Assembly: GCA_022340665.1 (NCBI GenBank) | Contig: JAJDNM010000062.1 | Coordinates: 44,372 to 108,371, forward strand | Origin: Acidobacteriota bacterium | GTDB taxonomy: Bacteria > Acidobacteriota > Thermoanaerobaculia > Thermoanaerobaculales > Sulfomarinibacteraceae | Length of the DNA stretch: 64,000 nucleotides | Direction: 5' to 3' | Shown: piece after piece, positions 33,605 through 41,718 of the stretch | Layout of the letters: every line of letters begins with the position of its first letter | How positions within the stretch are numbered: position 1 is the stretch's first letter | Program-made: the position numbers and the translations under genes | Notes under the pieces: generated by a model | Database searches by the model: none | Told to the model about the DNA's origin: nothing | What the model saw: only the letters and a program-made list of their open reading frames with translations

Positions 33605-34381
33605 TTGCGAGATCGTCTCGATAGTCTGAAAGAATGTATCTCGGGACAGGTCGAGAACTTCGTTCTGTTCGATACGACAGACTCGACCCATGCCCTGGCA
33701 ACCAAGATCATTGCCGGCATGGACGATGAAAGCCAGCACCTCGGTGCCACACTGATCCTTGCAAACCACCAGGACCAGGGTCAGGGACGGGGCGAGCGAA
33801 CGTGGGAGTCGCCAGAAGGCGGCCTCTACATGAGCTGGCTTCGCTCCGGAATCAAGGCCACGACGATCGCTCAGCTTCCGATGCTGGCGGCGGTGGCCGC
33901 GCATGACGCGATAAGCCATATCGGTGTGCCGAACGCCAGGATCAAATGGCCAAACGACATCCTGGTGGATGGACGGAAGATCGCCGGCATCCTGGTTTAT
34001 GCCCGGCACGGCGAATCCAGCTGGGTGACGGTAGGTCTCGGAGTCAACCTTTTGACAGCGCCGGATCTCGGAGACGCCAATGCCGTTCAGGCGACCTCGG
34101 TTGCCGAGCTGGTCGAATTGGGCGACGTCGAGAGCTGGCGGCACGACATCGTCTGCAACTTTATCAACCGACTCGAAAATCTGATGAAGGACCCGGAACG
34201 TGGCATCGAAGGCTGGCGGGATCTGTTGATTCAAAGCCCTGGGGACACCGTGGACGTCAGACTCGGCTCCGGCAGCATGGTGTCCGGGACGATCGTCGAA
34301 ATTACCGAAGAGGGCTTCCTGAAGATTCGCGAAAACGGCAACGAGCGGGTCATCACAGGCGGCGACATCATCGAGAGCTGA
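33605..34381 (+). CDS. birA: biotin--[acetyl-CoA carboxylase] ligase
   Basis: The enzyme activates biotin with ATP and attaches it to the biotin carboxyl carrier protein. The 258-residue protein lacks the N-terminal helix-turn-helix of E. coli BirA, so it is a ligase only. Motifs are DTTDSTHALATKI, the adenylate loop QGQGRGERTWESPEGGLYMS and KWPNDILVDGRKIAGIL, with a C-terminal SH3-like domain (VDVRLGSGSMVSGTIVEIT). The TTG at 33605 is preceded by AAGGA at suitable spacing. H6, the longest heptad array, starts 17 bases after its stop. Confidence 0.94.
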   Translation: MRDRLDSLKECISGQVENFVLFDTTDSTHALATKIIAGMDDESQHLGATLILANHQDQGQGRGERTWESPEGGLYMSWLRSGIKATTIAQLPMLAAVAAHDAISHIGVPNARIKWPNDILVDGRKIAGILVYARHGESSWVTVGLGVNLLTAPDLGDANAVQATSVAELVELGDVESWRHDIVCNFINRLENLMKDPERGIEGWRDLLIQSPGDTVDVRLGSGSMVSGTIVEITEEGFLKIRENGNERVITGGDIIES

Positions 34382-34398
34382 ATTCCGCTCACCCGCCC

Positions 34399-34593
34399 GA
34401 TTCTGGATGCTCGATGCTCGATTCTGGATGCTCGATGCTCGATGCTCGATGCTCGATGCTCGATGCTCGATGCTCGATGCTCGATGCTCGATGCTCGATG
34501 CTCGATGCAAACGAATCGATAAACTCTCTCGCCGAATTGTCAAGGGCTAGGTGGGAGGATCGAGACACGAGTATCGAGAGACGATTATCGGTT
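34399..34593. repeat. heptad inverted element H6 (GATGCTC word), longest array
   Basis: The left arm is 16 consecutive heptads (34399-34510) with an exact 7-base period, mostly GATGCTC, with two GATTCTG copies and a final GATGCAA. The right arm (34559-34593) is ATCGAGA, CACGAGT, ATCGAGA, GACGATT, ATCGGTT; read from the other strand it carries CTCGAT heptads. The loop holds TTGTCAAGGGCT (34537-34548), identical to H1, then GGTGGGAGGATCGAG; GGATCGAG is also shared with H1. Confidence 0.9.
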
Positions 34594-34631
34594 GAGCGGG
34601 CGGCACGGTCCGTTGTCCGCTCCTTCCACTT

Positions 34632-36386
34632 CTACGGCACTGCCTGCAGACGCTTCAGGAATTGTGCCGGTGGTTCGAAACCGGTGATTCGAAAGACCTC
34701 CTCGCCACCTGAGAAAACGATCACCGTCGGCACGCCCGCCACGCCGTACTCGATCGCCAAGTCCTGGGTCTCTTCGCTGCTGCGCGTCAGGTCGACCTTG
34801 AACCGCGTGAAACCCTCGAGCTCAGCGCTCACCTTCTGCGCCGCGAATGTCTTCTCATCGAGCTCTCGGCACGGGGCACACCAGTCCGCGTAGAAATCCA
34901 CGATCACCGGTCCACCGGCGTCGACAGCCGCGTGCAACGCCGGCCCGTCATACGCCTGCCAGGTCATGTGTTCTGCGGACGCCGCGGTCGCACCGCCACC
35001 GATGTGGACGATCGGCGCCACGAGCACTCCGGAGACCAGCATGATGGCAGACAAAAGCCTCATCACGCGGTCGATGGTCGGTTGTTCGTGGCCGGTTCGG
35101 TCGATAACCAGGAGGTAGAGCGCACCGAACACCAGAACTGCCGACATCAGCCAGCGACCGGAGTCGCCGGGCATCAGCGGTGCTGCGAAGTACGCCGCCA
35201 TTGCAACGAGAATGACACCGAAGACCCTTCTCACTCCAACCATCCACATCCCGGAGGCCGGCAGTTTGTTGACCGCACCGGTGAACGTTCCGAGGATCAG
35301 ATACGGCAATCCGAGCCCGAGGGCGAGGGTGAAGAACAGAATGAAGCCCAGGACAGGGTCCCCCTTCTGACCGACGTACGTCAGCAGCCCGACGACAAAA
35401 GGTCCGATGCAGGGTGCTGCGACGAAGCCCATCACGAGGCCCATGATGAAGGCCCCGAATACACCGCTCCTGCCCCCCGAAGCTCGCTGCGCCCAGCCGG
35501 GGACCCGCAATTCCCAGAGCCCGAACATCGATGCGGCCAGGGCCAGCAGTACGACCACGATCAGGCCAACCACCCAAGGACTCTGCAACGCGCTGCCAAA
35601 AATAGCGCCGCTCAGCGCCGCCAGCATGCCGAGCACGGAATAGGTCAGAGCGATACCGACCACATAAGCGAGAGCGAGAGGAAACGCACTCCCCTCCCGA
35701 TCCTTCGTCTGCTGCGTGAAAAATCCTACCGTGATCGGGATCAGCGGGAAAACGCATGGCGTGAGGTTGAGCGCCAATCCGGCCAGGAAAATGCCGATCA
35801 GCAGGAGCGGTAGAGATTTCGACCCCAGATCCGACCGCTCTCCAGCTGAATCGACGACCACGGCGAAAAGCTCCTCATTTGCCCGTTTGGAAGAGCTTCC
35901 CGGTGGGGCCACAGTCACATCGATGCCCGTCCGGACTTCTTCCGGCGCCAGGCACTGGGTGTTGTTGCAGGCCTGTGCGGTCACCGCGACTCGCAAACGA
36001 TGATCGCCGACGGCGGTATCCGGAACCACGAGCCCCGCCTGGATCACCACCTGATGCTCCCAGACCTCGATCGGGGTTTCAGAGAATTCGAAATCCAGCG
36101 CCTCGCCATCCGGGAAGCTGATGACTGGCACCGGCCAACCTCCGGGCAGGATGAACTCGACCGTCGTCGGTAATGAGAACTCGTCGCCCGGTTCGTCCGA
36201 ATTGACATGCCAGCCGTCAGCCACGGTCACAACAACTGCCAATCTCAGATCGTCGCCAGCCACCAGCGGAGTTCGATCAGCGACCAGCTTGACCTTGAAA
36301 ACCGGCTCTGATTCAAAACCCTGAGCATCTACGGAGCCGGCGATGCCAACCAGCAGGAGTGCCAACAGAGCAACTGTCTTCTTCAT
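34632..36386 (-). CDS. DsbD-type thiol:disulfide interchange protein
   Basis: It carries electrons from cytoplasmic thioredoxin across the inner membrane to periplasmic thiols. The 584-residue protein has a signal peptide (MKKTVALLALLLVGIAGSVDA), an N-terminal DsbD-alpha-like domain with the cysteine pair ACNNTQC, a membrane domain of eight helices with the paired cysteines in LTPCVFPLIPI and APCIGPF, and a C-terminal thioredoxin domain with WCAPC. GAGGA lies close before ATG 36386. It ends the ffh-rpsP-khpA-rimM-trmD run, where rplS is usual. Its likely electron donor is the TrxA at 43198. Confidence 0.93.
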   Translation of the reverse strand: MKKTVALLALLLVGIAGSVDAQGFESEPVFKVKLVADRTPLVAGDDLRLAVVVTVADGWHVNSDEPGDEFSLPTTVEFILPGGWPVPVISFPDGEALDFEFSETPIEVWEHQVVIQAGLVVPDTAVGDHRLRVAVTAQACNNTQCLAPEEVRTGIDVTVAPPGSSSKRANEELFAVVVDSAGERSDLGSKSLPLLLIGIFLAGLALNLTPCVFPLIPITVGFFTQQTKDREGSAFPLALAYVVGIALTYSVLGMLAALSGAIFGSALQSPWVVGLIVVVLLALAASMFGLWELRVPGWAQRASGGRSGVFGAFIMGLVMGFVAAPCIGPFVVGLLTYVGQKGDPVLGFILFFTLALGLGLPYLILGTFTGAVNKLPASGMWMVGVRRVFGVILVAMAAYFAAPLMPGDSGRWLMSAVLVFGALYLLVIDRTGHEQPTIDRVMRLLSAIMLVSGVLVAPIVHIGGGATAASAEHMTWQAYDGPALHAAVDAGGPVIVDFYADWCAPCRELDEKTFAAQKVSAELEGFTRFKVDLTRSSEETQDLAIEYGVAGVPTVIVFSGGEEVFRITGFEPPAQFLKRLQAVP

Positions 36387-36411
36387 CAGATCCTCGTCTT
36401 CCAGTACATCG

Positions 36412-37170
36412 TCATTCGCCTTCAACCTTCGACGCAAGGTCCGGTGCATACCGGCGCACGATTTCCCGGACTTCCGCCGGATATCGGTCCCAGTTCTCCT
36501 TTACGAGCTCGGGTCGTCTGGTTACCGTGAACTCGACCGATCGTTCCAACCGCCAACGTCGAATCGCCTCGTGGTTCCCGGAGACAAGGACCTCGGGCAC
36601 CGGCGTTCCCTCGACCTCGGGTGGACGGGTGTAACAGGGGTAATCCAGCAAACCCTTCGCGAAACTGTCAGCATGCACCGACTCCAGGTCGCCGACGACT
36701 CCCGGCACGAGGCGCGCCACGGCTTCAATCAAAACCATGGCAGCGACCTCTCCGCCTCCGAGGATATAGTCTCCTACCGAAACTTCTTCGACTTCACCAA
36801 TCTCGAAAACCCGCTCGTCAAAACCCTCATATCGTCCGCAGACCAACGTCAGCCGCCCCTCTTGCGCCAGCTCCTCGACGAAACGCTGATCGAGCACCCG
36901 GCCCCGCGGGCCGAGAATCGCGCATCGAGCACCGCCGTCTCGCTCCCCGAGGGCGCGTATCGCGGCCAGCGTCGGAGGAGCCTGGATGACCATTCCGGCG
37001 CCGCCGCCATATGGCTCGTCGTCCAACTGCCGCCACTTGTTGTCGGCCCAGTCGCGGAGATCGTGGATGTCGAGTCCGACCACACCCCTCTCCACTGCCT
37101 TGCCGAGCACGCCTATTGTGCGAAACGGCTCGAAGAGTTGCGGGAAAATGGTCAGAACGTCGAAATGCAT
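36412..37170 (-). CDS. trmD: tRNA (guanine-N1)-methyltransferase
   Basis: TrmD makes m1G37 in tRNAs using S-adenosylmethionine, preventing frameshifting. The 252-residue SPOUT protein starts MHFDVLTIFPQLFEPF and has DDEPYGGGAGMVIQAPP, LVCGRYEGFDERV and the knot region EEVSVGDYILGGGEVAAMV, followed by DSFAKGLLDYPCYTRP. The order rpsP-rimM-trmD is conserved. A 91-base spacer with a decayed heptad array separates it from rimM. Its stop is 25 bases before dsbD. Confidence 0.98.
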   Translation of the reverse strand: MHFDVLTIFPQLFEPFRTIGVLGKAVERGVVGLDIHDLRDWADNKWRQLDDEPYGGGAGMVIQAPPTLAAIRALGERDGGARCAILGPRGRVLDQRFVEELAQEGRLTLVCGRYEGFDERVFEIGEVEEVSVGDYILGGGEVAAMVLIEAVARLVPGVVGDLESVHADSFAKGLLDYPCYTRPPEVEGTPVPEVLVSGNHEAIRRWRLERSVEFTVTRRPELVKENWDRYPAEVREIVRRYAPDLASKVEGE

Positions 37171-37194
37171 GAACCTGTCCCGTCCCCGATTCGC

Positions 37195-37236
37195 TGAGAG
37201 GTTAAGGGCTCAGGAGTTTCGAGTAAAGAGTCGAGG
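37195..37236. repeat. decayed heptad remnant H10
   Basis: Three heptads of GAGTNNN (GAGTTTC, GAGTAAA, GAGTCGA, 37215-37235) follow GTTAAGGGCTCAGG. AAGGGCT is part of the TTGTCAAGGGCT core of H1 and H6. It lies in the trmD-rimM spacer and has no visible second arm, so it looks like a degraded copy. Confidence 0.45.
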
Positions 37237-37261
37237 CCGCCCATCAACGTCCGGTATAGCC

Positions 37262-37819
37262 TCAGCGCGCCTCGACGGCTTCGTCGTCGAGGAGCCCCGG
37301 TGGGGCGGCAATGACGACGAACCCGCCGTCGAGGTTCACCTCGCGCACGATCTCCGGAACGTAGGGCACTAGAAATTCTCGGTCTTCGCGGCGCACTATC
37401 AGCCGGGATTGGCCCTCGCCAGGGTCGAGACCTGTCACTTCACCGATGATTTCTCCCTCGGGCGAGCGGCACTCCAACCCGGTCAAGTGATGCTCATAGT
37501 AATAACCCTCCGGGAGTTCTTCCAGGGACTGCTCGGGCAGATAGAGGAATTTTCCCCGCCACGATTCGACAACGTCTCGTTCGCGCACATCGCTCACCGA
37601 CAATAGCCACTTACCCTTGTGGTAGCGCACGCGATAGGCCTCGAAAAAATCCTCCGGCTTCGATTCATCACCGAGACCGAAGCGAACTCCATCCTGCAGT
37701 CGTTCCGGGAAATCGGTGATGATCTCGACGAGAACATCCCCGTGGACGCCGTGCGGTTTCCCCGCCCGACCCACAATCAGCCACTCGCGACTATCGTCGC
37801 TGGGAACGTCAGGGGTCAC
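37262..37819 (-). CDS. rimM: 16S rRNA processing protein RimM
   Basis: RimM binds S19 and helps mature the 30S head. The 185-residue protein has the N-terminal barrel (WLIVGRAGKPHGVHGDVLVE, FGL, KWLLSVSDVRERDVVESWRG) and the PRC-barrel domain (EGYYYEHHLTGLECRSPEGE, VPYVPEIVREVNLDGGFVVI). The GTG start overlaps the khpA stop by one base (TAGTG), so they are coupled. It lies in the ffh-rpsP-khpA-rimM-trmD operon. Confidence 0.96.
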   Translation of the reverse strand: MTPDVPSDDSREWLIVGRAGKPHGVHGDVLVEIITDFPERLQDGVRFGLGDESKPEDFFEAYRVRYHKGKWLLSVSDVRERDVVESWRGKFLYLPEQSLEELPEGYYYEHHLTGLECRSPEGEIIGEVTGLDPGEGQSRLIVRREDREFLVPYVPEIVREVNLDGGFVVIAAPPGLLDDEAVEAR

Positions 37820-38058
37820 TACTCGAGAATCTCGAGCACGAAGCGTTTCTGAACCTTCATGCCCGCCGCAGCCAGCAGCGTCCTGATAGCTCGAGCTGTT
37901 CGACCCTGGCGTCCGATCACCTTTCCAAGGTCCTCGTTTCGCACCCGAAGCTCGAGTACCGTCGTCTGCTCGCCCTCGACTTCCGTCACGGATACGTCTT
38001 CCGGGTTGTCTACCAGTGCCTTCGCGATCTCTTCCAGCAGGTCTTTCATCGCACTCAT
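37819..38058 (-). CDS. khpA: KH-domain RNA-binding protein KhpA
   Basis: A 79-residue single KH-domain protein: [40 protein letters not shown] (GRQG is the RNA-binding GXXG loop) and [13 protein letters not shown]. KhpA (YlqC) works with KhpB/Jag in RNA binding and cell-wall control in Gram-positives; in other phyla its role is less known. It sits between rpsP and rimM as in Bacillus. GGGAG precedes ATG 38058, and its stop overlaps the rimM start. Confidence 0.94.
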   Translation of the reverse strand: MSAMKDLLEEIAKALVDNPEDVSVTEVEGEQTTVLELRVRNEDLGKVIGRQGRTARAIRTLLAAAGMKVQKRFVLEILE

Positions 38059-38117
38059 TGGAGCTCCCTTCAGCGAACGGGGTAAATGACCCGGAGCCTT
38101 CAAACCCCGGGCGCGCT

Positions 38118-38360
38118 TCACTGCTGCTGTTGAGCCTTACGGATTAAGGATCGCACAGTTTCGGATACACCTGCACCCTGGCTCTGCCATTTCTCCACTT
38201 TCTCGAGGTCTAATCGGATCTCGGGCGGATCCAGATGGGGGTTGTAAAAACCGACCTGGTCAAGATAGTCGGCCTGGGTGTCCTTCCGTGAATCCGACAC
38301 CACAACACGATAGACGGGGTTGCTCTTTCCACCCCCGCGTCGCAATCTGATCATCAACAT
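38118..38360 (-). CDS. rpsP: 30S ribosomal protein S16
   Basis: An 80-residue S16 ([44 protein letters not shown]), needed for 30S assembly. GGGAGG lies upstream of ATG 38360; the internal ATG two codons later (MIRLRR) matches the usual N-terminus. It follows ffh by 24 bases and precedes khpA by 59. Confidence 0.98.
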   Translation of the reverse strand: MLMIRLRRGGGKSNPVYRVVVSDSRKDTQADYLDQVGFYNPHLDPPEIRLDLEKVEKWQSQGAGVSETVRSLIRKAQQQQ

Positions 38361-38384
38361 TCGATATCCTCCCTGGGCGAGTTC

Positions 38385-39719
38385 TCAGCCGATTCCCAAT
38401 TGACGCTTCAGCGCACGGGGATCGGCCTTGCCCAGACGCTTCATGAGCTTACGCATCTGTCCGTATTGACGCAAGAGGCGATTGATTTCTTCCACGCTTG
38501 TTCCAGAGCCCTTTGCAATTCTCTTTTTTCGCGAACCGTTCAGGAGCTGCGGATGACGTCGTTCACGGGGCGTCATGGAATCGATGCACGCCTCCATCCG
38601 ACGGAGTTGGCGCTCTTGCCCCTCACCCATGCCACCCTCGGGCATCACGCCACCCATACCCGGCACCATTTCCATTACCGATTGCAGTGGCCCCATTTTC
38701 TTGAGGCTCTTGAGCTGCTCGCGAAGATCTTCCAGGTCGAACTTGTTTTTCTTGAGCTTCGCCTCGAGTCGACGGGCTTTCTTTTCGTCCACCGCATCCT
38801 GGGCCTTTTCGACCAAGGTCAACACATCGCCCATCCCGAGAATGCGCCCCGCCATGCGGTCCGGGTGAAACTGCTCCAGGTTCTCGATCTGCTCTCCAAC
38901 ACCTGCGTAAACGATCGGTTTACCGACAACCTCGCGAACCGACAATGCGGCTCCGCCGCGGGCGTCACCGTCGAGCTTGGTAAGAATGACGCCCGTTATC
39001 TCGAGGCGCTCGTGAAACGCGCGCGCCGACCGCACGGCGTCCTGACCGGTCATCGCATCGGCGACAAACAGGATCTGCTTTGGCTTGAGAATCTCCTTCA
39101 AACGCTGAAGCTGCCCCATGAGCTCATCATCGATGTGGAGCCTGCCGGCGGTGTCGAAAATGAGCACCTGATAGCCCTTGATCGACGCCTCGCGCAAGGC
39201 TCGCTTGGCAATTGCCTCCGGATCGTCCATATCCCGTGTGTCGACTGTCGGAATGGACGCCTTCTCGCCCAAGACCAACAGCTGTTCACGAGCCGCAGGG
39301 CGTGACGTGTCAGCCGGAACCAGCAGCGGGAAAAGGCCTTTACGATCCTTGATCCAGCGAGCCATCTTGGCCGCGGTGGTTGTCTTTCCCGAACCCTGCA
39401 GCCCCACCAGCATCACCACCGACGGGCGCCCCTTGAAATCGAGGTCGGTGGTGTCACCACCGAGCAAAGCGACCAGTTCCTCATGGACGATTTTGGTCAC
39501 CATCTGGGCGGGAGTCACGGAGTTCAGGACTTCCTTGCCGAGGGCTCTGGTACGCACCCGATCGACGAACCCGGAGACGACCTCGACGCTGACATCCGCC
39601 TCGAGCAGCGCGAGCCTGATCTCCCGCAGAGCGGTGTCGATGTGGTACTCGGTCAGGTGGCCCTCGCCTCTGAGAGTCTTTGTGACACGAGCCAGACGTT
39701 CCTGAAGCCCTTCCAACAT
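38385..39719 (-). CDS. ffh: signal recognition particle protein Ffh
   Basis: The SRP54-type GTPase targets ribosome-nascent chain complexes to the membrane. The 444-residue protein has the N domain, the G domain with GLQGSGKTTTAAKMARW, DTAGRLHIDDEL, LTKLDGDARGGAAL, and a C-terminal M domain (MGPLQSVMEMVPGMGG, SRKKRIAKGSGTSVEEINRL) that binds SRP RNA and signal peptides. ATG 39719 starts MLEGLQERLARVTK. The promoter at 39729-39757 puts the transcript start only a few bases before the ATG, so it may be leaderless. It is the first gene of the ffh-to-dsbD operon. Confidence 0.98.
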   Translation of the reverse strand: MLEGLQERLARVTKTLRGEGHLTEYHIDTALREIRLALLEADVSVEVVSGFVDRVRTRALGKEVLNSVTPAQMVTKIVHEELVALLGGDTTDLDFKGRPSVVMLVGLQGSGKTTTAAKMARWIKDRKGLFPLLVPADTSRPAAREQLLVLGEKASIPTVDTRDMDDPEAIAKRALREASIKGYQVLIFDTAGRLHIDDELMGQLQRLKEILKPKQILFVADAMTGQDAVRSARAFHERLEITGVILTKLDGDARGGAALSVREVVGKPIVYAGVGEQIENLEQFHPDRMAGRILGMGDVLTLVEKAQDAVDEKKARRLEAKLKKNKFDLEDLREQLKSLKKMGPLQSVMEMVPGMGGVMPEGGMGEGQERQLRRMEACIDSMTPRERRHPQLLNGSRKKRIAKGSGTSVEEINRLLRQYGQMRKLMKRLGKADPRALKRQLGIG

Positions 39720-39728
39720 GGGAGCGGG

Positions 39729-39757
39729 AGTGTAAGTCAGACCCGTTCTCAGGTCAA
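39729..39757 (-). promoter_or_regulatory. ffh operon promoter
   Basis: On the minus strand TTGACC (39757-39752) and TACACT (39734-39729) are exactly 17 bases apart. The -10 box ends nine bases before the ffh ATG, and no Shine-Dalgarno sequence intervenes. Confidence 0.65.
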
Positions 39758-39830
39758 GCGCGCACCGAGTCAAGCATTTGACTGGTTTGACTTTGGCTCA
39801 CACCCGGACAGCGATACAATACTGGTGGAT

Positions 39831-40739
39831 ATGGGCGCCGAACACCCGATCGTGCTCGAGCCGCAGTGCCCGAGCGAAGGTGACACCAGGATTGTCGAAT
39901 TCCTGCGCCTCGCGAGGGCATTGACACAGTCCACGTGGGTCGAGCTTGAGCTGCGGCCGGTTGGAACGGCTCCCGCCAGTAGATACCTCCTGGGCGAGAG
40001 AAAGAAAAAGGCCTGTACGCTGCAGCTCCAGGCTGGTATTGACTTCGAAGCCACCCTTCGACTCGGGGCGGTAACGAAGCCCGAACCCGACATCATCGAC
40101 CTGCTCTCGTCCGCACTCCAGCGCAGCCTCGAATTTCACGGTCTGCTCATCCGTACGTCGCTCCTCGGGCGCGTGCTGGAGGAGGCTTCTCACTCGGTCA
40201 TAATCTTCGACGATGAGGCCAGAGTTCTGTACGCAAATCCACCGGCCGACAACATCCTGTCACTGCAGACCGAACATGAAATGCAGGCCAGAACCGATGG
40301 CTGGCCCGCTCAGCCTCTGTTTACCCTGCTCTGTTCACTGGTTGAGCAGGCGGTTGCCGGCGAAGCCGGCACCCCTCATTGGAGAGGAGTCATAGACCTC
40401 GCTGACGGTCGGATGATGGGTTGCGAGGTGACGCGTGTCGCAGTCGCGAACGACGACGCGGTCAACGCGGTGTTGGTGACTCTGCAGACTCCGGCATCTG
40501 TCTCGAAGGTCAGGATCCAGGATTTCGCGTCGAGCCACCATCTCAGTCGGAGGGAGCTCGAGGTCTTGCACCTCCTCGGCCAAGGCCTGACGACCGCGGC
40601 GATGGCGGAGAAGCTTGGTATCAGCCCGCATACCGTTCGAGACCACTTGAAGCACCTTTACCGGAAGACGGGCACCAAGGGACGAAGCGAGTTGTTGGGA
40701 CTGATATCGAGAGCGACCGCCCTCACCGCCCAGACGTGA
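39831..40739 (+). CDS. LuxR/GerE-type transcriptional regulator with PAS-like sensor region
   Basis: A 302-residue regulator. The C-terminal LuxR helix-turn-helix is clear: LSRRELEVLHLLGQGLTTAA and MAEKLGISPHTVRDHLKHLY, then RKTGTKGRSELLGLI. The middle (about residues 118-220) resembles a PAS fold (SHSVIIFDDEARVLYANPPA). The first 110 residues are not recognised. There is no receiver domain. The signal and targets are unknown. TACAAT (39815-39820) ends ten bases before ATG 39831 and no ribosome site is seen. It is divergent from ffh and 67 bases upstream of an unknown exported protein. Confidence 0.85.
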   Translation: MGAEHPIVLEPQCPSEGDTRIVEFLRLARALTQSTWVELELRPVGTAPASRYLLGERKKKACTLQLQAGIDFEATLRLGAVTKPEPDIIDLLSSALQRSLEFHGLLIRTSLLGRVLEEASHSVIIFDDEARVLYANPPADNILSLQTEHEMQARTDGWPAQPLFTLLCSLVEQAVAGEAGTPHWRGVIDLADGRMMGCEVTRVAVANDDAVNAVLVTLQTPASVSKVRIQDFASSHHLSRRELEVLHLLGQGLTTAAMAEKLGISPHTVRDHLKHLYRKTGTKGRSELLGLISRATALTAQT

Positions 40740-40806
40740 TGACGCTCACGCCGACAGGCTGAGTCACTTGATCCCAAAGTTATAATGAATGATGGAGGTC
40801 AGAATC

Positions 40807-41595
40807 ATGGGTCGGCTTCGCGTGTTTGGTGTCGTCTTGACGGTTCTCTGTGTGGTCGCCGTAGCCGTAGCCACGCAGGGATATGTTGTGATCCTCAAGA
40901 GCGGACACAAGATCCGTTGCAGAGAGCCGATGCGCATCGAAGGTCCAAACGCGATCATCACGCTGGCGACCGGAACCGTATCCAGCTACCCCCTGGCGCT
41001 GGTCGATGTCGTCGAGACCGAGAGATACAACAAGCTTGGCATCGGCGACGCGCTGGTCATCGAGGAGCTTTCGATCCGTGGCACGCCGATCCCAACTGCG
41101 ACTCCAGCGACCTCCCTCGGCCAGTACGCGACAATCGATGCCGGTAATGCGACCAGAAACACCGGTGGCACTGCGAGCAGCGGCCCGAAGCTCGGATCGT
41201 CGGTCGAGCCGACCCCGGTGCCCACCCCTGGTATCAAGCTTCACGCCGACAAATATCATGACGATAGGGTCGATCAGGCGTTTGCCAAGGTTTTCGATGA
41301 CAAAGACCTGCTGATCTACAAAACGAGCCGGGGAACGCAGGCCGATTACTTCTTTGTTCAGGCGACGACCGACTCGGAGCGAGAAGTTTTTGCGGCACTC
41401 GAGACTGTCGCCGAGGCGTACACGCTGATCAATCAGATTCACCCTGAAATCGCTCCAGCGGCGGTCGAGCTGGAAATGGTTCAGACATCCGGCAAACCTG
41501 CGGGCACATTCCGCCTGACTCCCGCTCTGGCCAGGGAACTGTCGGCCGGGGAAACACCGACCCAGGCTTTCTACATCAAGCACGTAATATTCTGA
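40807..41595 (+). CDS. exported protein of unknown function
   Basis: A 262-residue protein with an N-terminal signal or anchor (MGRLRVFGVVLTVLCVVAVA). A small beta-type domain follows (VVILKSGHKIRCREPMRIEG to TVSSYPLALVDVVETERYN), resembling lipoprotein segments that describe a residue plus SYPL/VD pattern seen in Acidobacteriota. Then comes a Thr/Pro/Gly-rich linker and a C-terminal domain of about 115 residues with no motif I recognise. TATAAT (40781-40786) and GGAGG (40794-40798) precede ATG 40807. It stands alone between the LuxR gene and H7. Confidence 0.65.
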   Translation: MGRLRVFGVVLTVLCVVAVAVATQGYVVILKSGHKIRCREPMRIEGPNAIITLATGTVSSYPLALVDVVETERYNKLGIGDALVIEELSIRGTPIPTATPATSLGQYATIDAGNATRNTGGTASSGPKLGSSVEPTPVPTPGIKLHADKYHDDRVDQAFAKVFDDKDLLIYKTSRGTQADYFFVQATTDSEREVFAALETVAEAYTLINQIHPEIAPAAVELEMVQTSGKPAGTFRLTPALARELSAGETPTQAFYIKHVIF

Positions 41596-41596
41596 C

Positions 41597-41693
41597 GAAT
41601 TTTGTATTCTCAATTTTGAATTTCCACCCTAACCCACGGTCTAAGGGCGGGTCGAGGGGAATTCAAAATTCAGAATTCAAAATTGAGAATTAG
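41597..41693. repeat. heptad inverted element H7 (GAATTTT word)
   Basis: The left arm (41597-41624) is GAATTTT, GTATTCT, CAATTTT, GAATTTC. The right arm (41659-41693) is GAATTCA, AAATTCA, GAATTCA, AAATTGA, GAATTAG. CAATTTTGAATT on the left pairs with AATTCAAAATTG on the right. The 34-base loop contains CTAAGGGCGGGTCGAGGGG, again G-rich and with the AAGGGC core. It starts one base after the upstream stop codon. Confidence 0.85.
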
Positions 41694-41718
41694 GTCCTCT
41701 TCGGATAGCGTTGGAGGC

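Noticed and set aside
34399..34510. Minisatellite or CRISPR array after birA
   Set aside because: The unit is 7 bases with no unique spacers. It is grouped with the heptad elements because it has a complementary arm and a shared loop core.
33946..34893. Plus-strand open frame containing repeated MLDARCS units
   Set aside because: It is out of frame inside birA, then reads the GATGCTC array, then runs antisense to dsbD. This is a shadow of the repeat.
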